DNA from: Taeniopygia guttata
Lineage: Eukaryota > Chordata > Aves > Passeriformes > Estrildidae
Assembly (NCBI RefSeq): GCF_048771995.1
Contig: NC_133027.1
Span: forward strand, 57,101,501-57,165,500
Reading direction: 5' to 3'
Length of the DNA stretch: 64,000 nt
A program made the position numbers and the translations under genes. The notes below the pieces were generated by a model. The model was not told the DNA's origin. It worked only from the letters and a program-made list of their open reading frames with translations, and did no database searches. Below are positions 12,092 through 25,467 of the stretch, one piece after another; positions within the stretch are counted from its first letter, which is position 1; every line of letters starts with the position of its first letter.

Positions 12092-15000
12092 TCATCTTTC
12101 ATGGTTCATTGGGTTCAGAAAATAAATTGGTTTATGCTGTTTCTGAGGAGGAGGCTGATGCCTTATCTTTATGAGACATCAAAGAACCTGTTTCATAGCA
12201 CAAATCTTCCTGATGTGAGCCATTCCTGGGATAACTGACACCTTGCTACCTGGGACCTTGTCCCACAAGACATTCTGTAGGGAGAAGCTAAGTCTGGCAC
12301 TGAAAAAACAGAGGAAAAAATAAGGACTGACACTGGAAGGTAATTTTTGTTTTAAGAAGAATCAGTTTGCAGGCATAAACAAATGTTACATGCATGAATA
12401 TCTGATACAGAAACCAAGAAAATATATTTTGCATGCCACCCTCATAATCTTCTTCTGAGAAGCGTTATAGTCAGCTCATTCCTTAGAAAGCTAACTTCTT
12501 TGCTTGTCACTCACCTTTTCATATCTGCTATTTGCTATCTCATCCATCTTTTATGTTTCTCCTTCCTTCAATCTAAAGAAGTCATTCCCATCAGACAGAC
12601 ATTTTGTTTTCTGCAAGCCAGGGAGTACTGCAGTGAAAAAACCCAAACAAGTAAAAATGACAGAGATCTCTGCCCCATCTCTTTGATTCTTCTCACTAAA
12701 TGATATATTTGAGAAATATGGGAAAAATGAAAAACAAAAGATAAAAGTTTAAAACTTAAGCTGTGGTTTCAGTTATCTGTGCAGAGAGAAAAGTGGTTCT
12801 TCTTGCATCTTTGGATTTCACAGCATCTTAAAATAAACAAGCAAAAAAAAATCCCTTTACCTATGCTCAGGAAATTGAAACATTCCTTCTTGTTGTTCCC
12901 AGATGGTACCACAGCAGTTTCTGTAAAACTAGCAACATGAAAAATAATTTTGCTGATGTGTGAATAGACTGAAGTCTGATGCAAAGAGTATTAAAGTCTC
13001 TCTGGCAGGCCTGCAATGCCTGCAGTGGGGTTTGGCTCAGGCTCCATGTGATACTCAAAAGCACTCCAAAGGAAATTATTTTCCCCTGTTATGCCCTCCT
13101 TACAGCCATTCCCAGAGAGAGCACAGCTCAGTGACTATTTTCACAGAAGCCCTGGAAACAGAATGTATAGTATTAGGAAGCCAGATGATAGAAGGCACGG
13201 AGTTTTGTCCTTTGATATATTTCCAGTAGAAATGTGTTGGTTCCCTTCCCCTAAATGTTTTTGGATCAATTTTAGATCTGTGGGCCTTTACAGGGACAAG
13301 CCTCCCCCTTAACACCAAAGGTGCTCCAGCACAATGGCTGTGCTGAGCTCTGTTGAGAAACAGTGGATGGTGTCTGAAGGACAAAGGCTGCATGATGATA
13401 GGGCCAGGAGATCCAAATTTCAACTCCACCCACAAACTCTGAGGACTTCCAGTGAATCAGACTGGGATGGGACTGTTTCACTAAAAGAGAAAAAGAAGGT
13501 GGGTATAAAGAAGAGAGGGTAACTCAGATCCAGGCTGGGTTGCATGGGGGCCCCCAGCATATGAATACATGAATTCCACTAGCCTTGTGATGTTTTGAAA
13601 AGTAAACTATGGAAGAAAGACCAGAAACTTCAAAGAAATTCCTGATTTGGAAATTGTCTGATGTAAAAGGTGTTAGCATAGAGGAGGGTAGAGAAATAGC
13701 CTGTTCTCAAAGGCACTCTACAAGAGGTCAAATGTTGGTCTGGCTCATATGGCCACTTTTTCCAGTTGTACAGTATATTGTGTAAACTAAATATAATGTA
13801 AAGATGCAAAAGCTTCCAAAAATGTCATCTTACAGACATTTGCTTGGATGCAATCCATGATTATGTGAAAACATTTACTTTGAGATCTAAAAGCCATGGG
13901 TTATGTGGGTGTTCTGTACATTTTGCATTGAAACTTATACTATAGAGCCAAAAAAGACTAAGAGACTTAATTTGAAATTACTTTTGTTAGAATACTGGCC
14001 TGTACTGTACCCAAATGTAAATGTGCCTGAGTATATGTGACAGAAAAAAAAGATAGTTCATGGCATATTGGAGAGAACTGCCAGAAAACATTACAAGTGG
14101 CTGGGACCTCAGTCAAATCTCTGCTACCAATCTTATGCTTGTTATTGCCCAAAAAACAGGTTACTAGGAAATATCTAGACCAAAGTAGAGGTAAATTTTT
14201 CAAAAAGAATGACATTTATTGTCTGACTTTGAAGTGCGTTCACCAGTATGTTCTCACATGACAGGGCATGCATGACATTAGGCTCAGGTGTGGTCATGCC
14301 CTTTAAAGAACAGAGGCATAGAAATGGCCTTTTAGAGAGCACAAATCAGTTGTTGTATTAAATCATTGTCTTGCAACTCATGCAACAAGCACAAAAACAA
14401 TATGCAAACTTCACTGTTTCTCAAAGTTAAGCATATGTTTGTGATGGGCTGGATCAAGTGGCTGTGCTGCAGGGGCAGCAGATTGCAGAGAGTGAGGTAC
14501 ATTTGCATCAGGACTCGGTGACTCTTGAGACTATTGAGTTTCTCACTTATGCAAGTACCTCAATATCTCTTTACTGTTTATAATTTGCTTTATACTTAGC
14601 AAAAGAAAAAGTTAAGGCTCTCAAATCCCAAGAATTGTCCTCCAGTGACTGAGAATAAAACAAGTTTAAAGCCATTTTGCATCTGTCTATCATCTGGAAT
14701 GAATGCCAAGGGTACTGGGGAAAGTCTCTTCTAGCAAAATGTCTGTCAGCATTACGTTACGCTCTCAGCCTGGAAATGGGCTGGATTGCCATGAAGTCAC
14801 GGTACAGAGCTGTGGCATGGGGGAAGTTAGAGTTAGGGTTCTGGCAGTTTTTTGAAAGACTTAAAAATCTCTCCAAGAGCTCCAAAAACATAATTCACAA
14901 TTCCCAGAACAGAGATTTTAAGAGTGAAATGAGCACAAATATATTCTTTAAATTTGGAAACAATGAAAGAAGTGGGAGGATCAACTTAGTTAATGCCCAT

Positions 15001-15688
15001 AAAATATGCAGAAATCTTATTTGGATTAGGATTTGGAACTCTTACTGCTGTGTCAGTGCAGCTGTGTGTGGGATAACCTGCTGTATAGGTTGAACCCAGG
15101 GGCTGGGTCCTGGATGTTTGCTATCTGCATGCCATGAAATTTTAGCAGGATTCAGACTCTGAAATCTGGACACAAAGCAGATTCAAAAACTGCAGTATCA
15201 ATGACCTGATAATTAAAACATTTTAAAGGTCACATTTCATCTGTTCATAGGAATAATAATTTAAGAACATCAGGAATAAGTTCTGTCTCTCTTCTAGTCA
15301 AAAGATTCCTCCCATTTCTGTAAGTGGATAGGGATTCACATAAGGAACTTCAATTTAAGAAACCACACATGGTTTGGCCAGTATAGTTATATTATATTGT
15401 GTTATATAATACTCTTTTTTACTAGTGTTTATGCCAAAACAAGAACCAAACAATTATGAACTGAAAATCATGTACATTGTTTCTTTCAACATCAGAAAAC
15501 CATATTTTGTAAACCAAAACCTGAGCAGTGTAAAAAATATAAAATCAATGAGCCAATATCTTTCCTTATGTCACAGCCTGAATTTAGCTTAGAGATATAA
15601 ATTTAGCCAAATACCTTTTCTTAAGGTGATAAATATCCCTGGTTTATCTCTCAAGCTGATAAATTTCTCTCTGATGAATCTCAAGCTC
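12092..15688. other. Intergenic DNA, no gene recognised
   Basis: This is unique sequence of ordinary composition. Several short open frames occur on both strands, but they overlap one another, lack family resemblance and show no consistent codon bias, so I do not call any of them. Confidence 0.55.
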
Positions 15689-16222
15689 ATATACCTGGAG
15701 TACTGTATACAGTTCTGACATCCCCAGCATAAGGAGGTCATGGACCTCTTGGAGCAAGTCCAGAGAAGGGACATAACGTTGGTAAAAGGACTTTGTAGAA
15801 GAGATGTTCGACAAAGACAGGCTGAGAAAGTTGGGGCTATTCAGCCTGAAGGAGAAAAGGCTGCCTGGAAACCTGATAAAAGTGTTCCAGTATCTGAAGG
15901 GTCCTACAAGAAAGCCAGAGAGGCATTCTTCATCAGGAGCTGGACCGATAGGACAAGAATTAATAGGTACAAATTGAAAGAGGGAAAGTTTAGGTTCGGT
16001 ATTAGGAAGAAATTCTTTATTTGAGGGTGGTGAGACACTGGAACAAGTTGCCCAGGGAGGTTGTAGATGCTCCAACCCTGGCAATGCTCAAAGCCAAGTT
16101 GGATAAAGCCTTGAGCAAATTGGTCTAATGAGAGGTGTCCCTGCCCATGATAGGGGGGGTAGGACTAGATGATCTTTAAGGTCCCTTACTACCCTTAACA
16201 TTCTATGATTCTATGATTTTAT
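15689..16222 (+). mobile_element. CR1 LINE, 5'-truncated, sense
   Basis: This is the longest young-looking CR1 copy in the window, about 530 bases. It starts in the end of the reverse-transcriptase-side coding region (around CTGGAGTACTGTATACAG, then the CATGGACCTCTTGGAGCAAG segment). It runs through the GGCTGAGAAAGTTGGGGCT and TTCAGCCTGAAGGAGAAAAG segments and the 3' UTR. It finishes in the typical ATTCTATGATTCTATGATT terminal repeat near 16222. Frameshifts and stops are present, so it encodes no protein. The 5' boundary is approximate. Confidence 0.93.
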
Positions 16223-16861
16223 AAAATAAATGAAATAGCACTGAAATAGTTGTCACGTTGTTTGTCAATAATTCCTATAATTTTTTTCTCCTTAAAAATT
16301 GCCATGACATCACAGAACTCATCAAAGGCTTCCCTGCACTTAGTGGTAGTGCCTGTACTGTATTACAGATATCTGTTTGTGGAGAAGGTGAGAATTATTT
16401 CAAACCCCAAAGTCATTGCTTAAATGCATTAACCACTTAGCTTTGCAACACACTGAGGCAAACATTGTTTACTTCATGTCCTCCAGATGGATCCGGATTT
16501 CTGCTGGAAGCTGTGTGAAAATTGAATCATAACTGTGAAAACTGGCAGCAAAAGTGTGCCCTTTCATTTACTGAATGTACTTAAGGAAGGAGGAAAAAAC
16601 AGGGTCAAGCTGCCTCAAGTGAATGTTTTAAACTTCCATACACTCAGGCAGATATGGATTTGGTTTCTAACAGAGCAGGCTAAACCCAAGGCCTTTATTT
16701 TATATTCACCTAAACACTTTGAGCCAACATTAGCTGAGGTCACAACTGAAAATAAACCAGAAAGTCCTGTTCTACTTCTTCATGCCCCATGAACATCTCC
16801 ACCTTGTTCCAAAGATGCAACAGAAAACTAATAAAAGAAAAATTTTTAATCAAGCAGCAGG

Positions 16862-16916
16862 GATGATCTTTTAGGTCCTTTCCAACCCAAATGATTCCAT
16901 GATTTTATGACTCTAT
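16862..16916 (+). mobile_element. CR1 LINE 3'-terminal fragment, sense
   Basis: A short remnant contains GATGATCTTTTAGGTCC, then TTTCCAACCCAAATGATTCC and a degenerate terminal repeat. It lies about 640 bases past the longer CR1 copy, in the same orientation. Its divergence from that copy indicates an independent insertion. Confidence 0.85.
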
Positions 16917-19900
16917 GTCTGCTTCTCAAACATGATACTTTCTCTGGAAGAAGTTCTACTTAGAGCAGAAAAGAAATTAACTCTAGAGATTAAGAAATTC
17001 ATTAATACCTTAAAGACTCACTCACTCTCTGGATGAAAAGTGGGAAACAGAAATAAAATTTTGTAATTTGGACTGACACTAGCAACACTGTTGAAGGACA
17101 TGAGTTTCAGAGGAAAGACACTGCACCCCTATGTCTAGTCAGCACCACTGGTAGAAATATAGAAACAAGTAGGGAGAACTGGCTGTAACTAAAACTTTCA
17201 TCAGATGAGGGGTTCTTAGTTTCAGTTTTCCAAAATCATGACTACACTTGGTTTTGAAATTGCATCTGGATCTCAGTTCTGTATAATTTTGTTGCTTCTA
17301 AATAGTGTCAAGCATCTGATTTCACTACCTGTATTGTGAAGTCTGGTGTTGTTATCAAAACCCCAGTTCTAGAGGTAATAAGAGCAGCTTGTAATAAGAA
17401 CAGTTTTCATTAATGATAGATAACCAAAATGATTCTTACAGTGACAAAGATTAATTTGTAAGTCAAATGTATTTTTGAAGCTCAGAGGCCTCAAAGCATA
17501 TAAGGCAATGCCATCTAGTTATCACAGCTGACAATTCCCTACAAAATACAGCAACTCTAACCACCACTAATGATTTCAAGATGGATTTTCTTCCTAATTA
17601 AATGCAAAGCAGGAAAATAACTCTTCCTTTTGCAGTTGATAATTTTAAATCCTATAGACACTTTTATGTTTATTTTACAGATATATATAAACAGTATCAT
17701 TTTGTGCTTTTAATGATCTCGTTGCAGCTTCTACTTTTTCATGCATTTTACAATTATAAGCTTTCTTTCTTGGCATTTACATCTGCTTCTAGACATACAC
17801 TTCTATAACGAATGCTAATAATATTTTCATCTTCCACTGACATCACAGAGAGATATTGAATTTCTTTTAAGAGCTCCTGCCCAAGACTTATGAACCCTCT
17901 CTCTTTCTTTATTTTAAGGGGGAAGTCTTGCCCTCTGCCTTGACCTTTTGCCAACATTTAGGTCTACACCTAATATTCCATGCAAAAATGCTATATTCCC
18001 ATTCATCCCAGGGCAGTCCCACTCATGTACACACTGGCTGATGAACACATAAACTGGACACAAGGCCAAGACTGGCCCTTGATCATACATACTGACTAAT
18101 TGTCCTCTCATTCCCTCATTTTGGTTTTAAACTGCCCCAGAGATCTTTCTCCTGGGCTGTGCACTGGTACATTTTGTCGCCACTTCACTCCAGGGGCCCT
18201 CCCTTTCATGCTCTAAAGCACCAGTTAGGTGTCCATGACAATATTTTGGACTCCTGAAATGCAAAAGCATTTTGAAAAGGACATTTGTCTTTTAGGACCA
18301 TAGGGGATTCACAGAACTGTTATGCTGTGTGTCCATCACTCCACAGCAAGTGAGCTCTGAGCAGGACAGACACAAGTCTGTACATAATGCTTGGATTCCT
18401 GACCCTCTTTTACTTATCAGCAAAGATATGGCCAATGAGCTATACAATTCTGTGCTGAAGCTCTCACCTTGGATATTTGCAGCATTAAGAACTAAGATGT
18501 TTTTTCCTGTTACTTTTTTTCCCCTTTCATTATCTTTTCCAAATAGCAATGTTCCCTATCTATATACTTAGACTTATATACTTCTACTCCAAACCCTTGA
18601 TTTCAATGACTCTGATGGATCATGTTTTTCTCAACTCTTTCCTGAGCTTCTGTCTTATCAGACTTCAGCACGGGTCACTAGTCTCTAATGAATTTTATGG
18701 GTAATCTGGAGAATGTTTCTAATATGTTAGAAAGATTGTGATAAGCTCTTTATTCATTATCCATCCTAGAGCGTGACTCTCTGGGGGTGAAACCACTTCT
18801 CAGGGTTGTTAGGCTGTTTAATGCTCACATATATATTTCTGAAAGGTCAATAAGATCATGCTGGCTGGCTTGTAAAGAAGTAACGTAATTGCACCCACTA
18901 GTAAAACCTGATGCAATACTGATTATAGTCAATAGAAAGATGGAAAATGCTAGTCCTTTTTCAGTGAAGATATTATAAGAAAAATCATGAGTGTGTGGAA
19001 CTTCACATAAAATAGTGACTGCCCTCTGTTCCAAGAGATTTTCACTTTCTTGTGGTAAATGCTGTACAAAATGGACTGAAATAATCAAACAATGCAAATG
19101 ATAATAGGTGTTTTTTCCCTATGTATATTTTTTCAGAACAAGCTACACGGAGGAGGAGCAATGTCACTTATTTGTGATGCTATTCAAGAAGCTCTCTCTC
19201 TGTGACTTTTTTCTAATACATTCTGAAGCTTGAAGATGTGAATTGAGGGGAAAGTGCAGTTAGTAACAAAGAGATCTTGGTTGGAAAAGGAAAAGTTTGT
19301 TCTAGTGAGACATCTAGCTGCCCTTGCATGCTAGTATCAGTAGAAAGTAGAAAAAAAATGGTTGCATACAAAGCTGAAAGTTTCAGATGCAATTAGGAAA
19401 AAATATTTTTTTATTCATCAGTGAGAGTAAGCTGACAAATCACATCTCTGCTGAGGTCCCTTTAAGTCTAATACATGCCTAAATTCAAACATGAAGGTTC
19501 CAGCACAAATAATCAGATTATTTTCTTTTCAACCCTAAGAGTTACGTGCTTTTCTGGAGTAAGATCTGTATAAGAGAAAAAGGGCCAAGTCTACCCAGCT
19601 GTAATCCCAGTGAGCTCACACCAGGTTTGAATCTACTCCAGGAAAGATAAATGGCTGCATATCCATAATTTGCAGGACTATAAATATCAAGAACACTGCT
19701 GATGTCAGACTGGTGTGTACAGTCCTCCCTCAGGTGACATTTCTGTTGGCTATGAGATGAGTGGCTTCTAGAAAAGGACTACAGGACTGAGCTGCTATGG
19801 CTTGTTTTAAAAATTTATCCTTAAAACCCTTGATGTCCCATTTCCTGTGCTTTCCCACTGAGGGTTTTTAGCTTGTTTTAGCAGAGGTTTTTTTCATGAC

Positions 19901-22888
19901 ATGATGCGAATATTACAGCTTTAGCATTTGAAAGACTGAATGCTGGCTGTCATGCTATTCACACTGGTGTTGGGACTCGCCCCTTTACTGAGACTGCTGA
20001 GGGCTAAATTTTGCCCTGACCCTTTCAGTTTTTGGACTCACAACAGAAGTGTGGCACCTGGAGGGGAAGACAGACACAAGAGTTGTCTATTCTGAGCTCA
20101 TTCATGGACTGTAGCTAATAAATCTTAATTAGTTAATGACTGTTTTGGTTCCAGTTCTTGGCATGTTCAAACTGTGTCTCCAAAAGGGAACAGAAGAGGT
20201 CAAAAACTTGGGTATTACTTCTTCATTGTAACAATGAAGTTTTTAAAAGTCCAGGGCTTTTATTCTGAAATTTATTATGCATTCTTTATTTTGGCAGGTC
20301 TGAGATAAACCAGCAAACATACTAATGAAGACAAGAACTGTCCTAAGGAAATACCTCCTGTTAGTTAATAAGCAGACACAGTGGCCTGGATTAGGAAGAA
20401 ACATGACAATATTGTTGAAAATGAAGACATGTATATCCTAAGTGAAGCCAATGGGTTCACAGAAGCCAGGGCTGTGTAACCTGCTGCTGCACATCAGGGT
20501 TCCAGGAGAGGAAATGAACATTACACATGGTGAGAGCAATGATACACCAGGGTGACATAAATTTACTGCTTAACTGCATTTCATCTCAGAAATTTTAAAG
20601 TAGCATTTCTGTACTGAGACAGATTCCGGAAGAACGGCTATCCAGTGCAACATGCCTTCCAAATTGAAAGATGATTGTCAGCTCTCTGGTTCATTAATTT
20701 TTATCTTCACTGATAAATGAACATTAAGTGGTCAGTTGTTGACAAAAACCCTCTTTTTAATTGGATATGTGCACTGGACCTTACATAACCTGGCAACATA
20801 CTATCATCCCTGGACCTTGTCACTAGATAAAGCCATCTTGGCTTCTACAGGAATGCGGGTGTTCTGTGTCGACATTTCTGCTGTTTGGAAGAGAAGATCC
20901 CAGACATATATGCTCTAATACAAAAACAGGAAATCTTCCAAAGTTTTGGTTGAGTAGAAATTTGCCCAAAATAGGCAATAACCAAGGGAACCTCATTTGA
21001 AGCCAACTAGAGGAAGTTGCGCAGCTTGCACATTGTTCATAGGTCTCGAGGCAGATATGACCAAGCACACTGAGAGTTGTTTGCAAGAGATTAAGGAGAG
21101 ACCAAAGAGTCCCCTACTCAGGAGTTTTGATGTGACTCTGTCTCTCCACGGGCCTCCTAGGGAAAGGAAGGTCAAGATGTCACTAAAGAGACTGTGCCTG
21201 CATCTGCCAAAGTTTACTTAACTCATGGTGGGCCCACAAGTAGGAAAAAACTTGCCAGCACTGTCTCTTTTTTGAATAGAATTCCAAGATACATTCTAAG
21301 AGAATTTCAATGGCTGTGAAAGCTAGAGTTCATGAACTGCATATTTTTCTTTTTCCTTCTTTTTTGTTTTGTCTTCTGGATTTCTTTTTAGCTGGTGATT
21401 TATCTCTAGCTGGGAAATCTCCCAGTCTTTTGAAATACTTAAATTTTCGTTTTGGAATTGCTACAGGTCTATATGAGGGTCAGTCAAATTCCCCATCACA
21501 ACAGATAATACTGTAGACACACCAACTTCAGAACAGCTTCAGCTGTTCTCTACATACATGACAGTTCCAGCCTAGTCCCAAATCCTGGCCATCACCCCAC
21601 TGCTACCAGTGCTCAGTCCTACACAAGGAACGGCAAACAGTCCAGGGCCCTCTCCTCACACAGAACTCCTTCAGACAGCCAGAATAAAATGGTTGGTTTC
21701 ACATCTGTACGATTGCTTATTTAGCCCATTTAATGGCAAATGCTCACCACGATGAGCCACCAGAACATCTGAAAGAAGACCACATACTGGAAGAAGAATG
21801 GTGACAAGCAGCTGGGGAACAGCAAGGGCAGATCCCACCTGCCCTAACATAGCTGGAACTGGAAAGGACCAATGACAGCCAAAACATTCCCCTATTTGAA
21901 ATAATCCTAAACATTCACTAGAGAGTGAAAAGTCACTCTCACAATGTGCTGTTGCCTTCTCATGCTGCATCTTTTGAGCTTTGTGGTCCTTTCTCTTCAG
22001 TAAGTTATGTGTAACAAATTAAGAAGTGCTGAAATAGGACCAGTTTTATGGTTTGCATTAGTAGTCCATGGAGCTCTGAAAAGACAGTTCCTACAAAAGG
22101 CAAGTTACCACAACTGGCTTGTCAAGAGTGCTCTCCTGGTGTCTATCGTGTGATCCCACTGCTTGATGCAGTTCCAGGAGGCAAAATCATCATAACCAAA
22201 AGGGAGTTCAGAGAAGGGAGGCTGATAATAAGCCTGGTCTTAATTTGATAGCTGCATTGCTTAATTCCTAATTTATTTTTATGTTAGTTTTAATGACCCA
22301 GACTGAGTGATAATCTGGGGCTTCTTTGCTGGGTGTTGATGGATTTAAGTTGTTGAGGTTTTCTTTTTGTTCTTTTTTATCTATTTCATTATGTTTCAGT
22401 TTCGTTAAGTAACATAATAAAGTTATTAATAAAGTTAAAGCATTTCTGTCATTGAATAAAACAGTTCAGAATCTTTAAAGAACAGAGTAGAGATCATCCA
22501 GCCAACTTAAAAGCCTGTATTTAAATCTTACTTAGTCAACTTATTTAAATCACATGTTCTTACATGTTCTGTCACTTGAAAGTTGTTTCCTTTGAAACTT
22601 TCCCCTTTATGCTTTCATACAGGAAATACGATAAACTTGTTTATTTCATTTGTCAGTTTTGTGTTTCTGAATTTCTTCATCAAATCTGTTATCTTCCTTA
22701 AGTATCCAATCTTTGCCCAAGTTATGTGCAGAGAGGAGAATGGTTTTATTGCTGCAATTCCAGTGATGGAAAGACAAGAAAAGAGCAAGCAGAGGTGCTG
22801 ACTTCTGAGAACTACACGGAAAAAAAGACATTATATGGGCATTTTATTTTGGAGGCAATCTTGCAAGATGAGAAAGTCCAGTATTTTT

Positions 22889-22951
22889 AGGATCATGGGA
22901 TAAACTAATGTTGGAAAAATCTTCCAGAGGTTAAATAGTTTAACTTTTCCA
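22889..22951 (-). mobile_element. Degraded CR1 3'-end remnant, antisense
   Basis: The sequence GGATCATGGGATAAACTAATG followed by TTGGAAAAATCTTCCAGAGG resembles a worn antisense CR1 start (ATCATAGAAT.., TTGGAAAAGACCT..). Matches are interrupted by many substitutions, so the call is tentative. Confidence 0.4.
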
Positions 22952-25445
22952 GTCTAATGATGCATCACAGTCAAATACTTGCTGATGTCTTTACTCTTTT
23001 TCCTGGCCTTGTATTTTCTTAGTGAACTCTATCTTCTTTTTACTTTGAACTGGCCTTATCACATCATTAGCATTTGCATAACAGGAGTGCATTTTATTTA
23101 TTAGTGAACTGGCAAGAACTAATTAGAAACAAATGATCTGTAGGCTGGAGAGCTGCTGAAATCAGCAATAAAGGCAATTTTTAAAATATGCTTGTGAAGA
23201 GGACCCTGATACACGTGGAAGCCTCTCTCTTTCCTTGTGTAGTGTGGAGTTTTTCAAATTCTTCAGCTTTCACAAGGGGGAAGAGGATGATAGGCCTCAG
23301 ACATTAACAAACTCAGGGGAAGGAGAGAAACAGCAGCTTTTCACAGCTCCATTTCGAAGGGGAAAGAAGACTGGGAATCCCCAGGGTCTCTTTAGGCAGG
23401 AAGAGTTACTTTAAGAAGAAAAATATGATAACTGTTGAGAAATAAGCAAATTTCCAAATTTTTTTTAGCATTGCATCATTCATTCTCCCGCAAGAAATCT
23501 CTCCACTTAATGCCCTGAAGAGGAGAGACACTTTCTACTATGGAAATGTTGGTAGGGTTAGCCATACATTTTTGTATGTATCTTTGGAAAAGACAAGAAA
23601 TGCTATGTCTAGATGCAAGAAAAGGCCAGCCTTACTTGCTACTCCCTAGTTTTCACCAAGTATATATGTCTTTTCTTTTCCAAGGTCTATTTTACTGGTA
23701 TTATTTCTCCTGCTGTAATGCCTCTATTCAGAGAGGAATACCAAAGTTGTCTCTGTTTTTATGAAAGTGGCAAGGACTGGTTACAACCACAGTGTAAAGG
23801 AAGTTACTGAGCTTACTGTGGACCACTGCTAGGAAGAAAAGTCCTGGCAAATCTGTGCTCAAGCAGCCTGTGAGCAGATGAAAGGTAACAGAAGTGTTCA
23901 ACAACATGCACTGACCCTCAGCTAGTTAGTGAAGTGAGGCTGTCAAACAAAACTGGGCAAACTGCACCCCCATGGTTTTATTTTGTATTGTGTATGCCAG
24001 CCTTGGTGTTTCTATTTATGTGGCTGGTAGCCAAAAATTATTTAAAAGGCCTTTTCAGACTGTAGCAAGGAAAATTTCCCTTCCCTGTTTCGAGCTTGGG
24101 GGTCTAACAGATTCACCCTTTCTGTCTAGATGGCAGAAATTCGGGGTTAGGACTGCCTTTTTCCTTGGTGCTTGCACAGTTTACATCACAAAATCATACT
24201 GATTAATACCTAGAACTTTCCAAACAGAATGAGCCCAAATTTAATAATGATTGTAGCAGGATTTTAACAGTCATTAACCATGAATATTTACTTCTATAAG
24301 TTTTCTTTCCCATGCAAAACACGCATACATGTGGATGCATTTTTAAGGAGTTGGGAACTATTCAAAACAAAAGTTATTTTGAGGGTTAGGAAATAGCTTG
24401 TCTTACAGCTGCCAAGTGATTTTGGAATAACTCTTTGCATGATGGAGTGGAGGAAAAAATGGAGATAAAAACATCAGTCCTTCAGTTCAAGGAGACTAGA
24501 TGTTTAAAAAAGGGAAGAGGAATAAGGAAAGCAGGCAAGGAAAAAAAGCTTTTCACCTTCTTCTGCTTCTCCATCTAGATCTGCCTTAGTTTTCTGTCCT
24601 GACAGTGAGAGGAGGAGCTCCATCTACATTCTCCTGTCTGTGCCCCTTGGCAGGCTAGATAAAAAAAGCAGGCAGACATTCTCCTGGATTTTTGTCTCTC
24701 ACTTTAAGCAGGTTTGGAAGAGAGAAGGAAAACACGCATTGATGGGCATGTGGAAATGTCATTAGTCGCATTTAGATAAGTTTATAAATGTACAAAGTAG
24801 CTCTCAGGGCCAAACACAGGGTTGAGGTGAAACATCTGAGCCTCATCCAAAACTAGGGACCTTCAGCTGGTGTAAATCAGGTATTGTGATACATTCCAGC
24901 TGAGGCACCAGTAGGAGGATTCATCAGCCTGTAAAGTTCCTGACTTATATTTAGGATATTATAAAATGTTAGTGCATGGTTGCAATATGTGAGCACTGAA
25001 AAACAGTGGACTGAACAGTGAACTGCAACTGTCCCTTTGTTTCATTTTGTGCTTGTTCTGTATTTTAAAGCAGGAAAAGAGGATCCTTTACCTCCAGCAC
25101 ACTTTGTTCCAATTCCACAGGATGATGGAAAGCCTTAGGATGGGCATAGCCATTATCATAAACACTGACTCCAGCCTTGCACAACCTATGAAAGTTGCAT
25201 ACAGATACCAACATTTCTATAAACATGATACTGTTTTACTTTAATATTGTAGACTAAGATGAGGGTAAACCAACAAAAGTAAACCATTGCTCTTTCTTTT
25301 TTTTCTTTCTTCCTCTTAAAAAGAAACAGGCATTTTTGAGAGGAGAAAGGCTAAAGCCTATGCTGTAGTGGTGCTTACCTGGGGCCAGGACAACACAGTG
25401 AACTTCCACAAAACAATATTTTCATCTTAAAGCAACTAAAAATAC

Positions 25446-25467
25446 AAAAAAAAAAAAAAAAAAAAAA
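25446..25467 (+). repeat. Poly-A run (22 bases)
   Basis: This is an uninterrupted run of 22 A. It follows A-rich unique sequence and has no recognisable retrocopy to its left. Confidence 0.9.
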